Shown piece after piece: positions 1 to 7,174 of a DNA stretch of 9,655 bases. Origin of the DNA: an uncultured Nitrosomonadales bacterium. Its GTDB lineage: Bacteria; Pseudomonadota; Gammaproteobacteria; Burkholderiales; Gallionellaceae. Location of the stretch: the NCBI GenBank assembly GCA_903934275.1, contig CAIZNF010000354.1, positions 1-9,655 on the forward strand, in the 5' to 3' direction. Position numbers and translations under genes: made by a program. A model generated the notes under the pieces. That model saw only the letters and a program-made list of their open reading frames with translations, was not told where the DNA came from and did no database searches. Numbering within the stretch: the first letter of the stretch is position 1; each line of letters starts with the position of its first letter.

Positions 1-38
1 AGAGCCCGACCTACATTTGGTTCCGGCTCTTCCGGCTT

Positions 39-241
39 AGGGAGCCTCTATAAATTCAAAATCCTGATGAACTGGCTAGCCATTCCACTAAGTTGTCAAA
101 CAACGCCAACTAAGTGGCTGGTTATAAGCGAGACAGGGCGCGAGATAAATTTTAGTGCGCCACACATGTTTGATAGATAAGCGATAAAGTTTACTGAGTA
201 ACGCAGTATTGCGACGGGGTTTGGATTTATAGAAGCCCCCT
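39..241. mobile_element. MITE-like element with 22-bp imperfect terminal inverted repeats
   Basis: The left end (39-60, reading AGGGAGCCTCTATAAAT then TCAAA) is matched by the reverse complement of 220-241 at 19 of 22 positions. The outer GGG tips face away from each other, as transposon ends should. The interior of about 160 bp has no credible coding frame but several dyads: the palindrome TGGCTAGCCA at 73-82; an 11-bp stem with one mismatch, 85-95 with 107-117; and GGCGC at 137-141 with GCGCC at 157-161. A TTA triplet lies just outside or at each end (37-39 and 242-244), a possible short target duplication. Size, ends and lack of a transposase fit a miniature element mobilised in trans. The ends recall IS5-family termini, but that assignment is from memory. 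An eroded internally deleted IS is the alternative. Confidence 0.5.
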
Positions 242-507
242 TTATTGGATAATGATTTTGCTATCGGTTGCGGGCTTGCCGATGTGCATTATGGCTAGGT
301 TTGCTGCGGGTACATTCGAGAGTGGTGGACAACAAGCAAAGGCCTCTCTCCCACAAGGGGGGAGGGGGGTGAAAACTGCTACCCGTCTACCATTTTCAAA
401 TGCGCCCGTATGCTGTAACGGAGATGCAGCATGATGCGGCTGGATGGTATGATGTGCGCCTCTCTTGGGCGCGTTGCCCGGACATTTTGCACAATGATGG
501 TGATTAG
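242..507. other. Intergenic region before alaS; no gene seen
   Basis: This stretch has no reading frame with a convincing product; a 60-codon frame at 252-434 lacks a ribosome site and resembles no family. It should carry the alaS promoter. The best candidate I see is an extended -10-like TGCTGTAAC at 411-419 with a poor -35 (TTTTCA, 393-398, 15-bp spacer), which is weak. GC-rich dyads GCGCC (456-460)/GGCGC (468-472) and GGGC (467-470)/GCCC (476-479) overlap just ahead of alaS and could form alternative small hairpins in the leader. The region to the left of the MITE (1-38) holds only a tandem TTCCGGCT pair (21-28, 30-37). Confidence 0.45.
343..366. repeat. CCTCTCTCCC / G-rich hairpin, intergenic repeat type
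   Basis: CCTCTCTCCC (343-352) faces GGGGGGAGGG (357-366) across the loop ACAA. As RNA on the + strand it pairs in nine of ten positions if G-U wobbles are allowed. Hairpins of the CCTCTCCC-acaag-GGGAGAGG kind are common between genes in many proteobacteria. Whether this copy is a dispersed repeat or a decayed terminator cannot be told from one copy; it has no T-run after it (GTGAAAA follows). Confidence 0.4.
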
Positions 508-3129
508 ATGAAAAGCAGTGAAATCCGCCAGAAATTTCTGGATTACTTCGCCTCCAAAGGCCATGTCGTGGTTGCGTCCAGCTCGTTGGTGCCGCACGAA
601 GATCCGACGCTGTTGTTTACCAATGCGGGGATGAACCAGTTCAAGGATGTGTTTCTCGGTTTTGACAAGCGTCCTTATACCCGCGCCGCTTCTTCGCAGA
701 AATGTGTGCGCGCCGGTGGCAAGCACAACGATCTGGAGAATGTCGGCTACACCGCGCGCCATCACACCTTTTTCGAGATGCTGGGCAATTTCAGCTTCGG
801 CGATTACTTCAAGCGCGACGCGATCAATTACGCATGGGAGTTGCTGACGGTGGTGTTCAAACTGCCCAAGGATAAGCTCACTGTTACCGTGTATGCCGAG
901 GACGACGAGGCATACGACATCTGGACCAGGGAAATCGGCGTGCCTGCCGAGCGCGTAATACGCATCGGCGACAACAAGGGCGCGCGCTATGCGTCCGACA
1001 ATTTCTGGATGATGGGCGACACCGGTCCGTGCGGCCCTTGTACAGAAATTTTTTACGATCATGGCGAACACATTCCTGGAGGCCCGCCCGGTAGCCCCGG
1101 CGAAGATGGCGACCGTTTCATCGAAATCTGGAACAACGTGTTCATGCAGTTCAACCGCGACGATGCGGGCGTGATGCATCCGCTGCCCAAGCCGTCAGTG
1201 GACACCGGCATGGGACTGGAACGTATCTCGGCGGTGTTGCAGCATGTGCATTCCAATTATGAAATCGATTTGTTTTGCAGCTTGATCGAGGCGGCGGCGC
1301 GCGAAACGCATTGCGCCGATCTGAATTCGCCCTCGCTGAAAGTGCTGGCCGACCACATTCGCGCCTGCTCCTTTCTGATCGCCGATGGCGTGATTCCCGG
1401 CAACGAAGGGCGCGGCTATGTGCTGCGCCGCATTATCCGTCGCGCGATACGTCACGGCTACAAGCTGGGCGCGCGTGCGGCGTTTTTTTACAAGATGGTG
1501 CCGGATTTGGTCGAGCAGATGGGCGTGGCTTTTCCCGAACTGGCCGCCGCGCAAGTGCGTGTGATGGACATCCTCAAGCAGGAAGAGGAGCGTTTCTTTG
1601 CGACCATTGAGCATGGGATGGACATTTTGGAAAATGCGTTGCACCTCCTTATCAAGGATGGTGGTGACATATTCGATGGTGACCTCGCATTCAAATTGCA
1701 TGATACCTACGGCTTTCCGCTTGACCTGACTGCGGATGTGTGTCGCGAAGCCGATGTGGCTGTTGATACAGATGCCTTCGATAAGGCAATGGCACGGCAG
1801 AAGGAACAGGCGCGCGCCGCTGGAAAGTTCAAAATGGCGGCAAACTTGGAATACAGCGGCCCGGCCACCACCTTCCACGGCTACGAAGGTCTGGAGAGCA
1901 AAGGCAATGTGTTGGCCCTGTACAAGGATGGTGTGTCGGTCAATGAACTGAACGAAGGTGAGATGGGCGTGGTGGTGCTGGATGATACCTCGTTCTACGC
2001 CGAGTCCGGCGGACAGGTCGGTGATTGCGGCGAGTTGCGCAGCGTGCATGGCATTTTTGCGGTGGAAGACACGCAGAAAATACAGGCCAGCGTATTCGGC
2101 CATCACGGTGTGGTGAAAACCGGCAAGCTGAGTGTGGGCAACAATGTCGCGGCGCGTGTGGATGTGCTGGCACGCGCGCGCACCGAGCGCAACCATTCGG
2201 TCACTCACTTGATGCACAAAGCCTTGCGTGAAGTGCTGGGCGGACATGTGCAACAAAAGGGTTCGCAGGTCGACCCGGACAAGACACGCTTCGACTTCGT
2301 GCATACCCAGCCGATGAGCGATGCGGAGATACGCAAGGTGGAGAGCATCGTCAACGCGGAAATTCTCGCTAACGCGGCGACTCAATCGCGCGTGATGGGT
2401 ATTGAGGATGCGCAGAAAACTGGCGCGATGATGCTGTTCGGCGAGAAGTATGGGGATGAGGTGCGCGTGCTGGACATCGGTTCGTCGATTGAATTGTGCG
2501 GCGGCACACATGTCAAGCGTACCGGCGATATCGGATTGTTCAAGATCGTCGCCGAGAGCGGCGTGGCGGCGGGTGTGCGGCGCATCGAGGCGGTGACGGG
2601 CGAGGGCGCGCTGGCGCTGGTGCAGCAGCAGGAAACCCAATTGCGGCAAGTGGCGGATGCGGTGAAGTCTCAGCCGCAGGAGGCGGCGGCGCGTATCGGG
2701 CAAATTCTCGACAACGTGAAAAATCTGGAAAAAGAGCTGGCTGCGCTGAAATCGAAACTGGCTAGCGCGCAAGGCGATGATCTTGTCAGCCAGGCAATGG
2801 AGATCAACGGCGTGAAGGTGCTGGTTGCCTTGCTGGAAGGCGTAGATGTCACTGGATTGCGTGAAACGCTCGACAAGCTCAAGGATAAGCTAAAATCGGC
2901 CGCCATTGTGCTGGCGGCGGTGGACGATGGTAAGATTAGCCTGATTGCTGGTGTTACTCCTGATCTGATTACGAAAATCAAGGCTGGAGAGTTGGTTAAC
3001 ATGGTCGCGCAACAGGTTGGTGGTAAAGGCGGTGGTAGACCGGATATGGCGATGGCTGGCGGCACGCAGCCGGAGCATTTGCCCGCAGCACTCGGTTCGG
3101 TTGTAGATTGGGTGAAGATTCGCATATAG
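508..3129 (+). CDS. alaS: Alanine--tRNA ligase (alanyl-tRNA synthetase)
   Basis: A cytosolic class II synthetase that charges tRNA-Ala with alanine and clears mischarged Ser- and Gly-tRNA-Ala. At 873 residues it is full length for the bacterial enzyme. The catalytic core occupies about residues 1-240: it begins [14 protein letters not shown], has the [14 protein letters not shown] segment near 34-47 and the class II motif 3 GMGLER at 234-239. A tRNA-recognition region follows. The editing domain shows its four zinc-binding residues: H563 and H567 (HSVTH), then C664 and H668 (CGGTH). The stretch around 700-755 is helical linker, and the C-Ala domain ends with the glycine-rich [15 protein letters not shown] at 838-852. 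The ATG at 508 is chosen because the protein begins exactly as family members do, although its ribosome site is weak. A response-regulator gene follows 7 bp after the stop. A long open frame on the other strand (1195-2772) is a shadow. Confidence 0.98.
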   Translation: MKSSEIRQKFLDYFASKGHVVVASSSLVPHEDPTLLFTNAGMNQFKDVFLGFDKRPYTRAASSQKCVRAGGKHNDLENVGYTARHHTFFEMLGNFSFGDYFKRDAINYAWELLTVVFKLPKDKLTVTVYAEDDEAYDIWTREIGVPAERVIRIGDNKGARYASDNFWMMGDTGPCGPCTEIFYDHGEHIPGGPPGSPGEDGDRFIEIWNNVFMQFNRDDAGVMHPLPKPSVDTGMGLERISAVLQHVHSNYEIDLFCSLIEAAARETHCADLNSPSLKVLADHIRACSFLIADGVIPGNEGRGYVLRRIIRRAIRHGYKLGARAAFFYKMVPDLVEQMGVAFPELAAAQVRVMDILKQEEERFFATIEHGMDILENALHLLIKDGGDIFDGDLAFKLHDTYGFPLDLTADVCREADVAVDTDAFDKAMARQKEQARAAGKFKMAANLEYSGPATTFHGYEGLESKGNVLALYKDGVSVNELNEGEMGVVVLDDTSFYAESGGQVGDCGELRSVHGIFAVEDTQKIQASVFGHHGVVKTGKLSVGNNVAARVDVLARARTERNHSVTHLMHKALREVLGGHVQQKGSQVDPDKTRFDFVHTQPMSDAEIRKVESIVNAEILANAATQSRVMGIEDAQKTGAMMLFGEKYGDEVRVLDIGSSIELCGGTHVKRTGDIGLFKIVAESGVAAGVRRIEAVTGEGALALVQQQETQLRQVADAVKSQPQEAAARIGQILDNVKNLEKELAALKSKLASAQGDDLVSQAMEINGVKVLVALLEGVDVTGLRETLDKLKDKLKSAAIVLAAVDDGKISLIAGVTPDLITKIKAGELVNMVAQQVGGKGGGRPDMAMAGGTQPEHLPAALGSVVDWVKIRI

Positions 3130-3136
3130 AGGAGCG

Positions 3137-3604
3137 ATGCAGGTGGAAACAACCCGTTATGACGTGTTGCTGGTTGAGGACGATTTGCCGTCAATAGAGT
3201 TGGCGCGCCGTGCTGTAGCCGAATCTTTTCCTGAGGTCGATTTGACGGTGGTGGGGGGGGGCGAAGCTATATTGGACTGGTTGAATAGCAGCGTTGCCGG
3301 AAATAAACAAATGCCGCACATCATCTTACTGGATCTGAAATTGCCAAAATTGGATGGTTTGGCGGTGTTGCGCACGCTACGCAAGCATGATGCCATCATG
3401 CGCGATGTTCCCATCGTGGTGTTTTCGGCGGAATACACTCAAGCTGACGTGCTGATGGGTTACCAGGTTGGGGCGAATAGTTTTGTTGCCAAGCCGACCG
3501 ATCTCGTGCAATTCACCGAATTTTTCCACGATCACCTGACGTATTGGCTAAAATCGCGCCAGCGTGAGTTGACTGCTGCGCCAGCGCCAAAAATACCGGG
3601 GTGA
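3137..3604 (+). CDS. Single-domain response regulator, CheY/Rcp1-like receiver
   Basis: A 155-residue phospho-receiver with no output domain, expected to act in the cytoplasm by protein-protein contact after phosphorylation by a histidine kinase. All key residues are present: acidic pocket E14-D15-D16, phospho-acceptor D66 in ILLDLKLPKLDG, switch S97 in VVFSAEY, and K119 in VAKPTD. The LDLKLPKLDGLxVL signature and the GANSFVAKP end resemble the Rcp1-type regulators that partner phytochrome-like or other hybrid kinases, more than chemotaxis CheY. The final 20 residues form a charged then Ala/Pro-rich tail. The start is fixed by GAGGAG at 3129-3134, which overlaps the last base of the alaS stop, so co-transcription with alaS is likely. 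No kinase is in the window. A run of nine G at 3253-3261 lies in frame in codons for VVGGGEA. The partner and target cannot be read from sequence. Confidence 0.9.
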   Translation: MQVETTRYDVLLVEDDLPSIELARRAVAESFPEVDLTVVGGGEAILDWLNSSVAGNKQMPHIILLDLKLPKLDGLAVLRTLRKHDAIMRDVPIVVFSAEYTQADVLMGYQVGANSFVAKPTDLVQFTEFFHDHLTYWLKSRQRELTAAPAPKIPG

Positions 3605-3631
3605 TTTTACCGTTGTTACTCCCCGTATTTT
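3590..3631. terminator. Rho-independent terminator, probably bidirectional
   Basis: AAAATACCGGGG (3590-3601) pairs with CCCCGTATTTT (3621-3631), an 11-bp stem with one bulged C and a 19-base loop. The stem overlaps the last codons of the response-regulator gene; the loop contains its TGA stop. On the + strand the stem closes with TTTT. Read on the - strand it closes with TATTTTTGG, so it can also stop transcripts of the converging PilZ gene, whose stop is 44 bp away. Confidence 0.8.
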
Positions 3632-3674
3632 CTATAGGTGGTTTTTAAAAATTTGTAGTTTGCCCAGAGGGTTC

Positions 3675-4655
3675 CTACATCAATTTGTGCGGATTCTCGA
3701 TCATTTGCTGGTAAATCATACTTTGCAGCACAACGCAGTCGTTCGGTTGCAGCTCCTGAAATTCGATACCATGACGGATGAGGCCGGATTTTGCCACATC
3801 GGTAGCGGCATCGTTGCTGAGCACGGCACGAATCACTCCTTTGACCGACAGGAGAGCATCAATATTGTGCAAATGCACACGAAATGCCAAGTTGAGCATG
3901 TCCCCCTTATCGCCTAGCGGCCGCTTGGCATCAAGGGACGCTCCATTGGCGCTAATATCGGAAATGAGCGCGGATAAGTGCTCCGCCACATCGGGTTTGT
4001 TGCCTTGTACCGATGCGATGATGCGGGTCTTTACTCTGGGAGCTTTGCGTATTACGATTCCCTGTATTTTGTCTGGAAATGACAGGTGGAGGTATTCGTA
4101 AGGAATCTTGATGATCCGTTGTATGGTGCAGGCAAAGCCGAATGCATTCTGCCCGGAGAAGGAGCGCATGACGACCGTTTCATTCTCCATAAGCTGTAGC
4201 CGGAGGCCGTTGGCAGTAATCGGTGTAGTGACCAGCAGGCTGGCTCCTTTCAGAAAACCGATCACTTTTACCAAAAAGCGTTCGCGGGCTAGCTGGGCGG
4301 GGGGTTGGAGTTGTAATCTGTCTTCCACCTTCAGCTTCATGTCATCGAACGTAAATTCCTTGCCTGTTTCATCTATCACCGGTTGCCCGGTGGATTCCTC
4401 TTCAGCAGCAAATAAGTTCTTTTCGTCACCCTCTGTTTCGGGAGCATCCCACGACAGCTCGTGACAGGCTCCGCCAGCCAGCAGCGCATCCCGATGCTCA
4501 TTGTCTCGAACTTTGTCCCCCTGACCTAACAGCAGATTATGCTTTTGATCGTACAACGGCCAAGGAAGTGATTTCCCGACAACAATTTCATTGTTGTTTA
4601 CCAAGATAAGGCTCATATAAAAAATCGTTTCATTTTGTGTTTGTCGAGTAACCAT
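3675..4655 (-). CDS. YcgR-like PilZ-domain c-di-GMP receptor with N-terminal extension
   Basis: Predicted soluble c-di-GMP effector of 326 residues. The C-terminal PilZ domain (about 201-320) carries both ligand signatures: RKAPR at 203-207 (RxxxR) and DISANG at 233-238 (DxSxxG). Before it, about 112-200 looks like the YcgR N-terminal beta domain (LLVTTPITANGLRLQL, then RSFSGQNAFGFACTI), which in flagellar brakes contacts the motor. Residues 1-110 are extra relative to YcgR: a piece at 23-50 (VGKSLPWPLYDQKHNLLLGQG) resembles short modules ahead of HD-GYP and PilZ domains, followed by an acidic linker rich in Glu and Asp (about 70-106). Function in motility or surface attachment is inference, since no flagellar genes are near. 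Start uncertain: ATG at 4655 sits inside a hairpin without a clear ribosome site; ATG at 4616 (residue 14, MSLILVNNNEIVVGK) is an equally good choice. Confidence 0.88.
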   Translation of the reverse strand: MVTRQTQNETIFYMSLILVNNNEIVVGKSLPWPLYDQKHNLLLGQGDKVRDNEHRDALLAGGACHELSWDAPETEGDEKNLFAAEEESTGQPVIDETGKEFTFDDMKLKVEDRLQLQPPAQLARERFLVKVIGFLKGASLLVTTPITANGLRLQLMENETVVMRSFSGQNAFGFACTIQRIIKIPYEYLHLSFPDKIQGIVIRKAPRVKTRIIASVQGNKPDVAEHLSALISDISANGASLDAKRPLGDKGDMLNLAFRVHLHNIDALLSVKGVIRAVLSNDAATDVAKSGLIRHGIEFQELQPNDCVVLQSMIYQQMIENPHKLM

Positions 4656-4675
4656 GATGGGCTACGCCCGTCATG
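4653..4675. promoter_or_regulatory. 10-bp inverted repeat covering the PilZ gene start codon
   Basis: CATGATGGGC (4653-4662) and GCCCGTCATG (4666-4675) form a ten-position stem with a three-base loop. As - strand RNA nine positions pair, with one C-A mismatch; the + strand RNA pairs fully through one wobble. The 3' arm of the - strand hairpin contains the ATG at 4655, so if that start is real it would be masked. If translation begins at 4616 the hairpin lies in the leader. Confidence 0.5.
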
Positions 4676-4686
4676 TTGTTCTATTC

Positions 4687-4745
4687 CTCTGCCAATAGTG
4701 CTACGTTTGGAGGAATTACGCTACGTTATTGCACTATCGACAGAG
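4687..4745. promoter_or_regulatory. Long dyad enclosing two GCTACGTT repeats
   Basis: CTCTG (4687-4691) plus ATAGTGC (4695-4701) pair with GCACTAT (4731-4737) plus CAGAG (4741-4745), giving 12-13 pairs around a three-base internal loop. The enclosed stretch carries GCTACGTT twice, at 4700-4707 and 4720-4727, exactly 20 bp apart, about two turns of the helix. It lies in the probable 5' leader of the PilZ gene. It could be an operator for a dimeric regulator or a leader RNA structure. Confidence 0.45.
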
Positions 4746-4796
4746 AAATAAAATGACTTGACGCAGGGTACGGGTAGGCAGGTTTTTTGTCTGATG

Positions 4797-4826
4797 TAAC
4801 TACCAGCCATTCGGCCAGGCTGTCAA
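4797..4826 (-). promoter_or_regulatory. Sigma-70 promoter candidate for the PilZ gene
   Basis: On the - strand a perfect -35 TTGACA (4826-4821) is followed after 18 bp by TAGTTA (4802-4797). Transcription would start near 4790, giving a leader of about 135 bases. The spacer holds a dyad CAGCC (4822-4818)/GGCTG (4808-4804), which overlaps the -35 box and could be an operator. Confidence 0.5.
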
Positions 4827-4850
4827 AAGACCGCAGCAAAGCCGTTGGTC
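4825..4850 (-). terminator. Possible terminator of the ispG transcript
   Basis: Reading leftward, GACC (4850-4847) pairs with GGTC (4832-4829), and an inner CGGC/GCTG stem closes on a TTT loop with a small internal bulge. TTTT follows (4828-4825). It is 85-110 bp beyond the ispG stop. The stem is short and imperfect, so this is only moderate evidence. The T-run directly enters the TTGACA of the next promoter. Confidence 0.4.
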
Positions 4851-4880
4851 ATGCCCACGCGGCACATTTATTTGGTAGGC

Positions 4881-4892
4881 TATCGCGCGATA
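4881..4892. promoter_or_regulatory. Perfect 12-bp palindrome TATCGCGCGATA
   Basis: The 12 bases equal their own reverse complement and lie 43 bp beyond the ispG stop and upstream of the PilZ promoter candidate. GCTAT (4879-4883) and ATAGC (4894-4898) flank and overlap it. It may be a dimeric regulator site or part of the ispG 3' end structure. No matching known operator is recognised. Confidence 0.35.
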
Positions 4893-4934
4893 AATAGCGC
4901 TTCTACGGATTTCAGCTGCGGTTTTTCACCGCCC

Positions 4935-6170
4935 CTACCGCCTCGCATATTTTTTAGCCACATACTCGTCCACGATCTGTTTGAACTCCGCCGCGATATT
5001 GTCACCGCGCAAGGTCATCGCTTTTTCACCGTCGATATACACTGGTGCGGCGGGGTTTTCGCCGGTGCCAGGCAGGCTGATGCCGATGTTGGTCAACTTG
5101 CTTTCGCCGGGGCCGTTCACAATACAGCCCATCACCGCGACGGTCATATTCTCCACACCGTCATATTGTTCGCGCCACAGCGGCATCTGGCTGCGCAGAT
5201 GCGCCTGGATGCTTTGTGCCAGCTCTTGAAACCCGGTGCTGGTGGTGCGCCCACAACCCGGGCAGGCGACCACCATAGGCGCAAACGCGCGCATGCCCAT
5301 GGTCTGTAATATCTCCTGCGCCACCAGCACCTCTTGCGCGCGCGACCCTCCCGGCTCCGGTGTCAGGGATATGCGTATCGTGTCACCGATGCCTTCCTGC
5401 AATAACACTGCAAGCGCCGCCGTGGAAGCCACAATACCTTTCGACCCCATGCCCGCTTCGGTCAGGCCCAGGTGCAGCGCGTAGTCGCATTGTTGCGCAA
5501 GCGAGCGATACACCGCGATCAAATCCTGCACCTCGCTGACTTTGCAGGACAGCACTATTCGGTCATGCGCCAGGCCGAGCTGCTCGGCGCGCTGCGCGCT
5601 TTGCAGCGCGGATAAAATGAGTGCGGCACGCGTCACTTCTCGCACATTTTTAGGCTGCGCGAGGCGTGAATTTTCATCCATCATGCGCACCGCCAAATTT
5701 TGATCAAGGCTTCCCCAATTTACGCCAATACGCACCGGTTTATCGTGGCGGATAGCGGCGGCGATCATGATCGAAAACGGGTCATCTTCATCGCGGGTGC
5801 GCCCGACATTGCCCGGGTTGATGCGGTATTTCGCCAAGGCTTGCGCGCAATCTGGAAATTCTGTGAGCAGGCGATGCCCGTTGTAATGGAAATCACCGAT
5901 CAGCGGCACGTCGCAATTCATGCTATCCAAGCGTGAGCGTATTTGCGGCACGGCAGCGGCGGCCTCCGGGGTATTCACCGTAATGCGCACCAGCTCCGAG
6001 CCTGCCTCGGCTAATTCATACACCTGCCGCGTGGTTGCTCCGATATCGGCGGTATCGGTGTTGGTCATGGACTGCACCACAATTGACGCACCGCCACCCA
6101 GTGCTATTTTGCCGATTGACACCCGTTGCGACGGGTGACGCTCAATCAGATGCTGAAAAACGTTGCCCAT
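4935..6170 (-). CDS. ispG: 4-hydroxy-3-methylbut-2-en-1-yl diphosphate synthase (GcpE)
   Basis: Penultimate enzyme of the MEP isoprenoid pathway: a cytosolic iron-sulfur protein that reductively opens methylerythritol cyclodiphosphate to HMBPP, with electrons usually from flavodoxin or ferredoxin. At 411 residues it is somewhat longer than the approximately 370-residue E. coli enzyme, as usual in beta-proteobacteria. The N-terminal TIM barrel begins with [24 protein letters not shown] at 17-40 and contains the INPGN segment at 117-121. The three [4Fe-4S] ligands are C303 and C306 (ACPGCGRT) and C349 (GCIVNGPGE); E356 of that last motif matches the catalytic glutamate. The ATG lies 2 bp after the rodZ stop, so translation is probably coupled. 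It ends the leftward operon. In related genomes hisS commonly follows; here a PilZ gene does. Confidence 0.97.
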   Translation of the reverse strand: MGNVFQHLIERHPSQRVSIGKIALGGGASIVVQSMTNTDTADIGATTRQVYELAEAGSELVRITVNTPEAAAAVPQIRSRLDSMNCDVPLIGDFHYNGHRLLTEFPDCAQALAKYRINPGNVGRTRDEDDPFSIMIAAAIRHDKPVRIGVNWGSLDQNLAVRMMDENSRLAQPKNVREVTRAALILSALQSAQRAEQLGLAHDRIVLSCKVSEVQDLIAVYRSLAQQCDYALHLGLTEAGMGSKGIVASTAALAVLLQEGIGDTIRISLTPEPGGSRAQEVLVAQEILQTMGMRAFAPMVVACPGCGRTTSTGFQELAQSIQAHLRSQMPLWREQYDGVENMTVAVMGCIVNGPGESKLTNIGISLPGTGENPAAPVYIDGEKAMTLRGDNIAAEFKQIVDEYVAKKYARR

Positions 6171-6172
6171 AT

Positions 6173-7174
6173 TTATTCCAACGTCAGCCGGGCCACTTCG
6201 CTTGAAGATCTGGTATAGGGCGTCAGGTCCACCTGCTTGCCGCGAAGAAAAAGTCGCACCGATGCGGCACGGCTGATCACCAGCGAAAATGGCGCATACC
6301 CACTCAGGCGCAGCTCACTGCCGCGCAGGTTGATCTGCGACGATAATCTCTTGTCATCCTTGTCCTTGATTTCTACCCATGCATCATCATCGAATACCAG
6401 GCGCAACGAGGCGGTTTGCGGAGATGTGTCAGGCTGGGTCGCAGGATTTAATGGTTGTGTTTTTACTGCGGTTTCCGGCCTCATCACACTTGCGGTGAGT
6501 TTCTCGTCACGGGGTTTGGAAGCTGATGGCTTCGCTGTCAAAACCAAAGATGGCGATACCGGAGATGATGCCGCCACTAACTCGGGTTGAGCTGTCGGGG
6601 TGACTGCCGGCGTGACTGTCGGCGTGACTGTCGGCGTGGTTACTTCCGCATCAAGAACCGGCGATGCCGGGATAATTTGCATTTTTGAGGGCAACGAAAC
6701 CGGAGTTTCAACCCGCGTCACCTCTGGTTGCGCAAGAGGTGCCGTATATTGCCAAACCGCGAATACGACCACCAGCACCGCCAGCAATAACGCCGCCCCC
6801 AACCAGATCAAGTTATGCAGTTGCGGAGAATACGCATTGGGGAACGGCACCTCGACTGAGATGGGTATCAACGGCAACGGGGCTGCGTTTGCCTGTGGCA
6901 GAAGCGCCAGCAACGGTTGGGCATCCATGTTCAAAACCTTGGCATAACTTCGCACAAAACCGCACAAAAACGTCATTTCGGGTAAATTTTGAAAATCATC
7001 CGCCTCGAGCGCTTCAATTTGGCGCGGAGCAAATTTGATCTGGTGGGCCACATCCGCTACGCTAAAACCTCCGCGCTCACGCGCTTCGCGCAGCGTTGTG
7101 CCCAATGTAGCCACCGGTGTCACGGTAACATCATCATCTTGTCCGGCATTATTTTCGGGGAGCTGTTCCATCAT
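6173..7174 (-). CDS. rodZ: RodZ-like cell-shape protein (HTH, one TM helix, DUF4115)
   Basis: A 333-residue bitopic inner-membrane protein. The cytoplasmic part has a Cro/C1-type helix-turn-helix at about 23-90 ([21 protein letters not shown], then [12 protein letters not shown]), which in RodZ binds MreB rather than DNA. One hydrophobic helix spans about 121-141 ([21 protein letters not shown]). A Thr/Pro/Ser-rich periplasmic linker (about 145-255) follows, then the RodZ C-terminal domain DUF4115 at about 256-327 ([27 protein letters not shown]). It links the MreB cytoskeleton to the peptidoglycan elongation machinery. The start overlaps the pilW stop as ATGA, so coupling is likely; a second ATG is adjacent, so the first residue is uncertain by one. 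The linker contains a 12-bp tandem repeat. The symbol rests on domain layout and gene order. Confidence 0.92.
   Translation of the reverse strand: MMEQLPENNAGQDDDVTVTPVATLGTTLREARERGGFSVADVAHQIKFAPRQIEALEADDFQNLPEMTFLCGFVRSYAKVLNMDAQPLLALLPQANAAPLPLIPISVEVPFPNAYSPQLHNLIWLGAALLLAVLVVVFAVWQYTAPLAQPEVTRVETPVSLPSKMQIIPASPVLDAEVTTPTVTPTVTPAVTPTAQPELVAASSPVSPSLVLTAKPSASKPRDEKLTASVMRPETAVKTQPLNPATQPDTSPQTASLRLVFDDDAWVEIKDKDDKRLSSQINLRGSELRLSGYAPFSLVISRAASVRLFLRGKQVDLTPYTRSSSEVARLTLE
6594..6641 (-). repeat. 12-bp tandem repeat, four units, within rodZ
   Basis: Four in-frame units of GTCGGCGTGACT (as written on the + strand) lie at 6594-6605, 6606-6617, 6618-6629 and 6630-6641. The third is exact; the others differ by one or two bases. 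On the coding strand they give the repeated Thr-Pro-x-Val tract at about residues 178-194 of RodZ. Copy number could change without shifting the frame, altering the length of the periplasmic linker. Confidence 0.85.

Noticed and set aside
1..30. AGAGCC/GGCTCT pair at the window edge considered as a terminator
   Set aside because: The stem is only six pairs around an 18-base loop with no T-run, and the upstream gene is not visible.
73..117. Hairpins in the left region considered as a structured ncRNA or attenuator
   Set aside because: They lie between matching terminal inverted repeats, so a mobile element explains them better; no promoter or T-run frames them.
252..434. A 60-codon + strand frame before alaS
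   Set aside because: There is no ribosome site, no similarity that I recognise, and it runs through a G-rich hairpin.
379..1179. A 266-codon frame on the - strand over the alaS start
   Set aside because: It lies almost wholly in alaS in mirror frame and shows no recognisable motif or ribosome site.
1195..2772. A 525-codon open frame antisense to alaS
   Set aside because: It is a shadow produced by codon bias of alaS; the product is rich in His, Arg and Gln with no domain, and the + strand product is certain.
4751..4790. TTGACG with a following T-rich run on the + strand as a promoter
   Set aside because: No -10 box at usable spacing and no gene downstream on that strand.
4845..5309. A 154-codon + strand frame over the ispG end
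   Set aside because: It is antisense to ispG and lacks motifs; ispG has all cluster ligands.
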